From: an uncultured Sphingomonadaceae bacterium
GTDB lineage: Bacteria > Pseudomonadota > Alphaproteobacteria > Sphingomonadales > Sphingomonadaceae
Length of the DNA stretch: 11,740 nucleotides
Direction: 5' to 3'
NCBI GenBank assembly: GCA_946480515.1
Contig: CAMLKX010000038.1
Span: 1 to 11,740 of the forward strand
Position 1 is the stretch's first letter. Each line of letters begins with the position of its first letter. The notes beneath the pieces are model-generated. The model worked only from the letters and a program-made list of their open reading frames with translations. It did not search any database and had not been told where the DNA came from. The position numbers and the translations under genes are program-made. This document shows, piece after piece, positions 6,820 to 11,740 of the stretch.

Positions 6820-7206
6820 ATGCCCAGTTTTGGCAGGCGTGTAGATCAGACAACCGGTGGTCGCCGGCGAGCATCCCGAGAGACGGTGGTGCTGGCCGGT
6901 GCGCTGATGACGCTCAGCAATTCGCACACCGTCACGCTCGTGAACATCTCGAGCACCGGCGCAAGGCTGCGCGGCGATAACCTGCCGACTCGCGACAAGG
7001 ACGTATGGTTGAAGATCGGGCCCCTCGACATTCTGGCGACCGTCGTGTGGCGGGCTTCCGATCTGTGCGGCGTGACGTTCGATACAACTCTGCCCGATCA
7101 TTATTGGAGCTACATCCGAAGAGAAGGGAAAAGCATCAGCCTGACGCGGCTGAGTGCGGAGCAGAAACTTGCCTTCGAGGATTGGCAGACCGGACTCGCC
7201 CGCTGA
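6820..7206 (+). CDS. stand-alone PilZ domain protein (putative c-di-GMP receptor), 128 aa
   Basis: PilZ domains bind the second messenger cyclic di-GMP and pass the signal to motility, polysaccharide or envelope functions. The domain fills most of the protein (about 13-100). It shows the two ligand motifs: R16-x-x-x-R20 in RRRASR and N42-x-S44-x-x-G47 in NISSTG, followed by beta-strand-like segments (VWLKIG, ILATVVWRASDLCGVTF). Both motifs intact suggests binding competence; this is inference. The C-terminal 25 residues (SLTRLSAEQKLAFEDWQTGLAR) are outside the domain and may form a helix. The start is well supported by GAGGAG at 6808-6813, six bases before ATG. No output domain, signal peptide or membrane segment is present. 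The neighbours do not indicate a target. A 197-residue frame on the opposite strand over this region resembles no family and is taken as a shadow. Confidence 0.85.
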   Translation: MPSFGRRVDQTTGGRRRASRETVVLAGALMTLSNSHTVTLVNISSTGARLRGDNLPTRDKDVWLKIGPLDILATVVWRASDLCGVTFDTTLPDHYWSYIRREGKSISLTRLSAEQKLAFEDWQTGLAR

Positions 7207-7227
7207 TTTTCGAGGACATCGCGCGCG

Positions 7228-7245
7228 GTGCGGCTTAGGCCGCAC
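7228..7245 (+). promoter_or_regulatory. hairpin at the ubiA start: GTGCGGC-TTAG-GCCGCAC
   Basis: A perfect 7-bp stem with a TTAG tetraloop ends 2 bases before the ubiA ATG. The only Shine-Dalgarno-like bases (TTAGG, 7235-7239) lie in the loop and first stem pair, so the structure would affect ribosome access. No T-tract follows, so it is not a classic terminator for the PilZ gene. It shares the core GCYTAGGC, at the same 7-base distance from ATG, with the site before pmbA. Confidence 0.5.
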
Positions 7246-7247
7246 GC

Positions 7248-8168
7248 ATGGCCGAAATGATCCACGACATTGTTCCAGACAGTGAGCGGCGCGGTCTGAT
7301 CGGCGCGATGCCGCGGCAGGTTCGGCCATTTGCGTCGCTCATGCGGACCGACCGCCTGATCGGAACCTGGCTTCTGTACTGGCCGTGCGTCTGGAGCGTT
7401 GCTCTGGCCGGCGTCCAGGATCGTTGGGACCTCTTCCTGTGGTTCGGGCTGGGAGCGTTCGCAATGCGCTCGGCCGGGTGCGTCTACAACGACCTCGTCG
7501 ATCGTGACCTCGATGCTCGGATTGAGCGGACGCGGCTCCGGCCGCTGGCGAGGAGACGCGTCAGCGTGCGCTCGGCATGGGCGCTCATTGTGCTGCTCTG
7601 TCTGGTTGGATCGATCGTCTTGGTGCAACTGCAGCGGCCCGCGCAATTCGTCGCACTTGCCAGCCTCGCTCTCGTGGCGGCTTACCCGTTCATGAAGCGA
7701 ATCACATGGTGGCCGCAATTGTGGCTCGGACTGGTGTTCTCGTGGGGAGCGCTGGTTGGCTGGCCTGCGGTCACGAGCGAACTCAGCTGGGCGCCCGTCC
7801 TGCTGTGGCTGGGGAGCGTCGCCTGGGTGGTCGGGTACGACACGCTCTACGCCATCCAGGACATTGAGGATGATGCGCTGACCGGAGTGAAAAGCAGCGC
7901 CCGCCGCCTCGGCGGCAATGTCGCTCTCGGCGTGGGCTTGTTCTACCTTCTGGCGCTTGCTGGCTGGAGCGCAGCCATCTGGGCGGTTCGGCCCGATCCG
8001 GTTGCGCTGCTCGCGCTTGTCCCAGCGGCAGTCCAACTCGGCAGTCAGGTCGTCCGGGCCGACCCCGCTGATCCGGCCGGAGCGCTGGACCTGTTCCGCT
8101 CAAACCGATGGTGTGGCTTGTTGGTCTTTCTCGGCATGCTCGCGGTCGGCTTGTCGGCTGGCCGCTGA
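7248..8168 (+). CDS. ubiA: 4-hydroxybenzoate polyprenyltransferase UbiA, 306 aa
   Basis: Integral inner-membrane prenyltransferase that attaches the polyprenyl tail to 4-hydroxybenzoate, the first committed membrane step of ubiquinone synthesis. The first Asp-rich motif is N81-D82-x-x-D85-x-x-x-D89 followed by RTRLRPLA; the second is Y197-D198-T-x-Y-A with D205 and D208/D209, followed by GVKSSARRLG. Both bind the Mg-diphosphate of the prenyl donor. About eight to nine hydrophobic segments follow from residue 38 (LIGTWLLYWPCVWSVAL) to the C-terminus. The start at 7248 is chosen because IVPDSERRGL before the RPFASLMRTDRLIGTW segment resembles other alphaproteobacterial UbiA N-termini as I recall them. 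ATG at 7257 or 7308 are alternatives, relevant because a hairpin abuts 7248. It follows the PilZ gene by 41 bases and precedes pmbA by 17 bases, so ubiA-pmbA is probably one transcript. Confidence 0.95.
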   Translation: MAEMIHDIVPDSERRGLIGAMPRQVRPFASLMRTDRLIGTWLLYWPCVWSVALAGVQDRWDLFLWFGLGAFAMRSAGCVYNDLVDRDLDARIERTRLRPLARRRVSVRSAWALIVLLCLVGSIVLVQLQRPAQFVALASLALVAAYPFMKRITWWPQLWLGLVFSWGALVGWPAVTSELSWAPVLLWLGSVAWVVGYDTLYAIQDIEDDALTGVKSSARRLGGNVALGVGLFYLLALAGWSAAIWAVRPDPVALLALVPAAVQLGSQVVRADPADPAGALDLFRSNRWCGLLVFLGMLAVGLSAGR

Positions 8169-8180
8169 CCGCCTAGGCGG
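8169..8180 (+). promoter_or_regulatory. 12-base perfect palindrome CCGCCTAGGCGG containing the pmbA Shine-Dalgarno
   Basis: The palindrome fills the ubiA-pmbA gap directly after the ubiA stop. Its right half, AGGCGG (8175-8180), is the best Shine-Dalgarno candidate for pmbA, 5 bases before ATG. As RNA it can fold as CCGC-CTAG-GCGG, hiding those bases. It resembles the hairpin before ubiA: core GCCTAGGC here against GCTTAGGC there, both exactly 7 bases from the start codon. Confidence 0.5.
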
Positions 8181-8185
8181 CAGGG

Positions 8186-9535
8186 ATGTTAAGCGTTCGC
8201 GAGGCGTCCCAAGCCGTCGAGAAAATGGTCGAACAAGCGCGTTCCTTGGGCGCAACCGCTGCGGATGCAATTTACGTCGGCGACCGGTCCAGCGGCGTGC
8301 AGGTTCGCATGGGCGAGCTGGAGGACGTGCACCGCTCGGAAGGAGAGGAGATCGGCCTTCGGCTGTTCGTCGGTCAACGGTCAGCGAGCGTTGCCTCTTC
8401 GGACCTTTCGCCAGATGCGTTGCGCGGCTTGGCCGAGCGGGCGCTCGCGATGGCGGAGAATGCTCCCGAAGACCCTTACGCCGGCCTCGCGCCGCAGGAT
8501 CTTCTCGCCCTCCCCGCCGAGCTGGTCGACCTTGACCTCGCCGACCAGAGTGAGCCTGCGCCCGCAGACCTGCGCGCCTGCGCGCTCGCCGCCGAGAAAG
8601 CTGCGCTGGCGGTCCCCCATGTGACGAACAGCAGTGGCGCCGGAGCCAATGCGTCCGCCACCACCATCGCTTTGGCCACCAGTGCTGGCTTTTGTGCCGG
8701 GTACCGGGCGACGAGCTTTGGCTGCTCGGCGAGCGTGGTTGCCAGCCAGGGTAGCGAAATGGAACGCGATTATGCCTATCGGGCATCGCGCCATCTGAGC
8801 GACCTGGAGGAGCCGGAATCGATCGGGCACCGCGCTGGAAATCGGGCTGCGGCCCGGCTCAACCCAGTGAGAATCGCCAGCGGGCGAATGCCGGTGCTAT
8901 TCGATCCGCGGGTGGCCAGCAGCCTGCTCGGCCACCTCGCTTCGGGGATCAGCGGGTCGAGCGTCGCACGCAAAGCGAGTTTTCTGCTCGATCAGCTCGG
9001 CGAGCGGATCTTCGCTCCGGGAGTGACGGTCACCGACGACCCCCTGCGCAAGCGCGGGCTCCGCTCTCACCCATTCGATGGCGAAGGCGTGCGGGTCGCT
9101 CGCCGGCGCATTATCGCTGACGGAGTCCTCACCACCTGGCTGGCCGACAGCGCTGCAGCCCGCCAGCTTGGCTTACAGCCGACCGGCCATGCTGTCCGCG
9201 GCGTTGGTGGAGCGCCGGGTGCGGGGCCGAGCAATCTCTACCTCGAAGCCGGAACGCGGACCCGGGAGGAGTTGCTCGCGGCGTTCCCGCAAGCCCTGCT
9301 CATCACAGAGGTGATCGGACAGGGCGTGAATGGCGTGACTGGTGACTATAGTAGGGGAGCCGCAGGATTCCTCGTCAGCGGTGGCGAGATCGGACCGGCG
9401 GTGAGCGGAATCACGATCGCGTCCAACCTGAAGCAGATGTTTGCATCACTCGAGCCGGCGAGCGATCTCCGGCTTGAGCGCGGTGTCGACTCGCCGACGG
9501 TGTTAATCCCGGAGATGACGGTGGCGTCCGCCTGA
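8186..9535 (+). CDS. pmbA: TldE/PmbA family metalloprotease partner subunit, 449 aa
   Basis: PmbA (TldE) pairs with TldD to form a cytoplasmic heteromeric metalloprotease that degrades unfolded peptides, matures modified peptides such as microcin B17, and degrades CcdA antitoxin in E. coli. Seen: N-terminal RMGELEDVHRSEGEEIGLRLF, then VGQRSASVASSDLS, and the C-terminal signature NGVTGDYSRGAAGF, with GDYSRGAAG at 386-394. The zinc-binding HExxxH of TldD is not present, as expected for the TldE subunit, and no tldD lies in the window. Length and start (MLSVREASQAVEKMV) fit the family. The gene follows ubiA by 17 bases, with the probable ribosome site inside a palindrome. Its 3' end faces the CoA-binding gene with only four bases between stops and no visible terminator. 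Confidence 0.93.
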   Translation: MLSVREASQAVEKMVEQARSLGATAADAIYVGDRSSGVQVRMGELEDVHRSEGEEIGLRLFVGQRSASVASSDLSPDALRGLAERALAMAENAPEDPYAGLAPQDLLALPAELVDLDLADQSEPAPADLRACALAAEKAALAVPHVTNSSGAGANASATTIALATSAGFCAGYRATSFGCSASVVASQGSEMERDYAYRASRHLSDLEEPESIGHRAGNRAAARLNPVRIASGRMPVLFDPRVASSLLGHLASGISGSSVARKASFLLDQLGERIFAPGVTVTDDPLRKRGLRSHPFDGEGVRVARRRIIADGVLTTWLADSAAARQLGLQPTGHAVRGVGGAPGAGPSNLYLEAGTRTREELLAAFPQALLITEVIGQGVNGVTGDYSRGAAGFLVSGGEIGPAVSGITIASNLKQMFASLEPASDLRLERGVDSPTVLIPEMTVASA

Positions 9536-9539
9536 ACTG

Positions 9540-9968
9540 TCACGCGACCGCCGGTAATCTCAATCGCGGAATCTCGATCGCGGGACAGCGGTCCATGACG
9601 ACCTTGAGGCCGGCCTGTTCGGCCTTGGCAGCCGCCTCTTCATTGATGACGCCCAATTGCATCCACACAGCCTTGGCGCCGACCGCGATCGCGTCATCCA
9701 CCGCCTCGGCGGCTGCGGCCGGACGACGAAAGATATCAACGATGTCGATCGGGACGCCGATCTGACCCAGATCGCGCCAGACATATTCGCCATGAACATG
9801 CTCGCCGGTGATCTGAGGATTGACCGGCAGAACCCGGTAGCCGCGCTCCTGCAGGAACCGCATGACCCGGTAGGATGGCCGGTCCGGCCGATCCGAAGCT
9901 CCGACCATGGCAATTGTTCGCGCATCACCCAGCAGTTCCGAGATCTCGTCGTCACTGGTCAGTGGCAT
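9540..9968 (-). CDS. small CoA-binding (YccU-type, CoA_binding_2) protein, 142 aa
   Basis: A single Rossmann-like CoA-binding domain of the type found in succinyl-CoA synthetase alpha subunits, here alone. Key parts: IAMVGASDRPDRPSYRVMRFL (19-39) with the nucleotide-binding G-A-S loop, GYRVLPVNP (43-51), VDIFRRP (77-83), VWMQLGVINEEA (101-112) and VVMDRCPAIEIPRL (123-136) with the conserved Cys128. Members of this family are widespread; ligand binding is known by structure for some, but the physiological role is not settled. The start has a near-perfect Shine-Dalgarno (AGGAGGA) seven bases upstream, the strongest in the window. The gene follows mrp by 27 bases on the same strand, so the two are likely co-transcribed. 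Confidence 0.9.
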   Translation of the reverse strand: MPLTSDDEISELLGDARTIAMVGASDRPDRPSYRVMRFLQERGYRVLPVNPQITGEHVHGEYVWRDLGQIGVPIDIVDIFRRPAAAAEAVDDAIAVGAKAVWMQLGVINEEAAAKAEQAGLKVVMDRCPAIEIPRLRLPAVA

Positions 9969-9974
9969 GGGCGT

Positions 9975-9981
9975 TCCTCCT
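9975..9981 (-). promoter_or_regulatory. strong Shine-Dalgarno AGGAGGA of the CoA-binding gene
   Basis: On the minus strand AGGAGGA precedes the ATG at 9968 by six to seven bases. It is clearly better than the ribosome sites of neighbouring genes and fixes this start. It implies independent, efficient translation although the gene sits downstream of mrp. Confidence 0.85.
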
Positions 9982-9995
9982 ACGGCAACAATGCG

Positions 9996-10955
9996 TCAAC
10001 CGGCGGGCGTATTCAGCGCCGTGAGCAATTTGCCCGCGATGGCGTCGAACTGTTCCGCTATCACGTCTTTGCCGGCTACTGGCGGATGACCAGCGTCCGA
10101 GGCTTCTCTCAAGCTCAGGGAAAGTGGGAGCCGGCCCAGAAACGGGACTTCCAGATTTCGGGCAGCGGCCTCAACGCCCCCGGAGCCGAACGGATCGCTG
10201 CTTTCCCCGCAGTGAGGACAGACATAGCCTGCCATGTTCTCGACTAGCCCGAGGACCGGAACCTCGGTCTTCCGGAACAGGTCGATCGCGCGGGTTGCAT
10301 CCATCAACGCGAGGTCCTGTGGGGTGGAAACAATCAGGGCGCCTGCGGGGCGGGCCTTCTGGATCAGTGATAGCTGAATGTCTCCGGTCCCCGGCGGGAG
10401 GTCGACCAGGATCAGCTCGGCATCGCCCCGATCCGCGTCCACAAGTTGACCCAGAGCACCCGAAACCATCGGCCCGCGCCACGCGAGCGCCTGTCCTTCC
10501 GGAACCATCATCCCGATCGACAGCAGCTTGATGCCCTGCGTTTCCACGGGAATGAGTTGCTTGTCCTTCGCGGATGGCTTGGTGTCCGTCCCGAAAAGCC
10601 GCGTCTGCGAGGGCCCCTGGATGTCGCCATCGATCAACCCGACCTTGCGGCCGCGGCGGGCGAGGGCAACGGCGAGGTTCGCCGCAAGAGTCGATTTGCC
10701 AACCCCGCCCTTGCCGCTGCCGATGGCGACGAGTTTGCGGAGAGGCTTGGCGGTGGTTAGCGCAACCCGCGCCTCCTTCACGCCCGGAGCTGCAAGCGCG
10801 GCTAACCGAAGCCGGTGCTCGAGCGCTTGTCGTTCTTTCTCGGTCAGTCCGCTCGCATCAGCGACGATCGAGGCGATCCCGTCCACCAGCCGCCGGGATC
10901 GGATGCGGGGAAAATCAGGGGTTTGATCAAGCGCGGAGTCGAATTCGACGGTCAT
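9996..10955 (-). CDS. mrp: Mrp/ApbC family P-loop ATPase, iron-sulfur cluster carrier, 319 aa
   Basis: Mrp/ApbC/NBP35-type proteins are ATPases that bind and transfer Fe-S clusters in the cytoplasm. The deviant Walker A is G81-K82-G-G-V-G-K87-S-T, with the signature lysine K82 typical of the MinD/Mrp group; LIDGDIQGPSQ follows, then LILVDLPPGTGDIQLS. The cluster-binding pair is C246-P-H-C249 in GYVCPHCGE. The N-terminal 75 residues look like a shortened, degenerate MIP18/DUF59 domain: the part like SGLTEKERQALEHRLR...ALTTA is recognisable, but the usual leading half with its Asp-Pro segment is not. The start at 10955 is chosen because the longer in-frame extension to 11336 runs antisense through hflK and looks like shadow sequence. 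No strong Shine-Dalgarno. Divergent from hflK across 69 bases; the CoA-binding gene follows. Confidence 0.94.
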   Translation of the reverse strand: MTVEFDSALDQTPDFPRIRSRRLVDGIASIVADASGLTEKERQALEHRLRLAALAAPGVKEARVALTTAKPLRKLVAIGSGKGGVGKSTLAANLAVALARRGRKVGLIDGDIQGPSQTRLFGTDTKPSAKDKQLIPVETQGIKLLSIGMMVPEGQALAWRGPMVSGALGQLVDADRGDAELILVDLPPGTGDIQLSLIQKARPAGALIVSTPQDLALMDATRAIDLFRKTEVPVLGLVENMAGYVCPHCGESSDPFGSGGVEAAARNLEVPFLGRLPLSLSLREASDAGHPPVAGKDVIAEQFDAIAGKLLTALNTPAG

Positions 10956-10981
10956 GAAACCCGCATAGTGGCTCGGAATGG

Positions 10982-10990
10982 GTGGACCAC
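10982..10990. repeat. short dyad GTGG-A-CCAC in the mrp/hflK divergent spacer
   Basis: Perfect 4-base arms around one base, 26 bases upstream of the mrp ATG and 34 bases upstream of the hflK ATG, in the 69-base spacer at 10956-11024 that must serve both directions. It could be an operator, but dyads this short are common by chance. Confidence 0.25.
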
Positions 10991-11012
10991 TGTTTTTCTT
11001 GCGCGCGCTTCC

Positions 11013-11018
11013 TATACT
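11013..11018 (+). promoter_or_regulatory. candidate -10 element TATACT of hflK, giving a possible leaderless start
   Basis: TATACT differs from the TATAAT consensus at one position and lies 6 bases before the hflK ATG at 11025, so transcription from it would begin at or next to the start codon. No good -35 is at 16-18 bases (CTGTTT at 17), and there is no Shine-Dalgarno for hflK, which fits a leaderless message. Not proven. Confidence 0.4.
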
Positions 11019-11024
11019 AGCGGC

Positions 11025-11740
11025 ATGAACGTCATTTCCGGGTGGATTTCCCGCGGCCGCGGCCTCTTCAACGACATCAAGGGACCATGGGGCTCCGGTG
11101 GTGACACTCCGCCCCCGCCGCCGAGAGGCGAAGGCGGACCCTGGAGCGAACCGCCGCGCCGTCGCCGGGAAGGTCTCGGCAACGTCACCAGCTTGGACGA
11201 ATTCCTGCGCAAGAGCCGCGCGCGGCTGGGGAACGGCGGACCGGGAGGACGCTTTCCCGGGGCTGGCAACGGATCTCTTATCGTGTGGGGAGCGATCGGC
11301 TTCCTGGCGCTGTGGCTGCTGTTCACGACAGTGCACCGGATTGCGCCTGAAGAACGCGGCGTCGTCACTCGGCTAGGCCGCTACAGCCACACCCTTTCTC
11401 CCGGCATCAGCCTGACTCTGCCTTCGCCGATTGACCGGGTCCGCAAGATCGATGTCGAGAACATCCGGACAATCGATCTCGGCTCGACCGGCGAGGAAAC
11501 GCTGATGCTGACCGGGGATCAGAACATCATCGACATCGCCTATTCGGTTCGGTGGAATATCCGCGATCCTGAGCTCTTCATGTTCGAGCTTGCCGATCCC
11601 GAAGAGGCCGTCCGCGAAGTGGCCGAAAGCGCGATGCGTGCCACGGTTGCGCGCCAGTCGCTGGACAGCGCGATCGGCGAGGGGCGCGGAGTGATCGAGG
11701 GCCAGGTCGCCGAAACCATGCAGCGAATTCTCGATCAATA
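11025..11740 (+). CDS. hflK: HflK, SPFH/band-7 membrane protein regulating FtsH (3' truncated, 238 codons seen)
   Basis: HflK with HflC forms the large inner-membrane cage that encloses and modulates the FtsH protease. The N-terminus (1-83) is cytoplasmic-type sequence rich in Gly, Pro and Arg with a five-proline run, FNDIKGPWGSGG, and SLDEFLRKSRARLG, like the HflK leader. A single membrane segment follows (about 84-103, SLIVWGAIGFLALWLLFTTV). Then comes the SPFH start HRIAPEERGVVTRLGRYSHTLSPGI (104-128), LTGDQNIIDIAYSVRWNI (162-179) and the ESAMRATVARQSLDSAIGEGR region. The frame is open to the window edge, ending in LDQ plus two bases; hflC probably lies just outside, by analogy. The ATG at 11025 is the only suitable start, since the next Met is within the SPFH domain. 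No Shine-Dalgarno precedes it. Confidence 0.95.
   Translation, partial: MNVISGWISRGRGLFNDIKGPWGSGGDTPPPPPRGEGGPWSEPPRRRREGLGNVTSLDEFLRKSRARLGNGGPGGRFPGAGNGSLIVWGAIGFLALWLLFTTVHRIAPEERGVVTRLGRYSHTLSPGISLTLPSPIDRVRKIDVENIRTIDLGSTGEETLMLTGDQNIIDIAYSVRWNIRDPELFMFELADPEEAVREVAESAMRATVARQSLDSAIGEGRGVIEGQVAETMQRILDQ

Noticed and set aside
6736..7329. 197-residue minus-strand frame covering the PilZ gene
   Set aside because: The plus-strand PilZ frame has both ligand motifs and a good Shine-Dalgarno; the minus frame has neither and overlaps the ubiA start.
7110..8036. 308-residue minus-strand frame over ubiA
   Set aside because: Antisense to the Asp-rich motifs and membrane segments of UbiA; its sequence is Arg/Gln/Pro-rich without domain similarity.
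9505..9560. Possible bidirectional terminator between pmbA and the CoA-binding gene
   Set aside because: Only a weak six-pair stem including a G-U pair could be drawn, with no T-tract.
4561..9695. Octamer palindrome GCGATCGC at 4561, 5021 and near 9687
   Set aside because: Slightly more than naive expectation, but three copies, two of them in coding sequence, are too few to call an organised repeat in GC-rich DNA.
10956..11336. N-terminal extension of mrp by 127 codons
   Set aside because: It runs antisense through the hflK 5' end and its low-complexity sequence does not match Mrp; the ATG at 10955 fits the family.

Overview
The window looks like the chromosome of a high-GC alphaproteobacterium, most likely in Sphingomonadales. 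This assignment is inferred from composition and protein character: a plant-type GCS2 glutamate-cysteine ligase beside rsmE, an alphaproteobacterial-style UbiA N-terminus, a sphingomonad-like stand-alone PilZ protein and a KstD-like flavoprotein. No rRNA or other taxonomic marker is present. There is no IS element, prophage gene, tRNA or CRISPR array. Genes are packed tightly and no gene-free stretch exceeds about 101 bases.

Layout: (1) 1-2852, plus strand: the 3' end of a Ku gene and a complete ligD, 3 bases apart, forming a two-component bacterial NHEJ cassette. (2) 2849-4970, minus strand: rsmE followed by gshA, 10 bases apart. gshA converges on ligD so closely that the two TAA stops share one TTAA. 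(3) 4971-5071: a divergent spacer, then a plus-strand run of a 3-ketosteroid-dehydrogenase-like flavoprotein (5072-6724), a PilZ protein (6820-7206), ubiA (7248-8168) and pmbA/tldE (8186-9535). (4) 9540-10955, minus strand: mrp/apbC followed by a small CoA-binding protein gene, converging on pmbA with a 4-base gap. (5) From 11025, plus strand, divergent from mrp: hflK, cut by the window end.

Functionally the region covers double-strand-break repair (Ku holds ends; LigD polymerises, trims and seals), glutathione synthesis, 16S rRNA modification, ubiquinone synthesis, a TldD/TldE protease partner, Fe-S carrier biology and the HflKC regulator of FtsH. The flavoprotein and the PilZ protein are the least housekeeping-like genes.

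I see no clearly new multi-gene system. The most interesting signals are small: dyads between the plus-strand genes at 6730-6783 and just before ubiA and pmbA, where the same core GCYTAGGC sits exactly 7 bases before each ATG; a good -10 hexamer placed so that hflK could be transcribed leaderless; two in-frame A7 slippery heptamers (in ligD and rsmE); and a 9-codon ORF overlapping the start of the flavoprotein gene.
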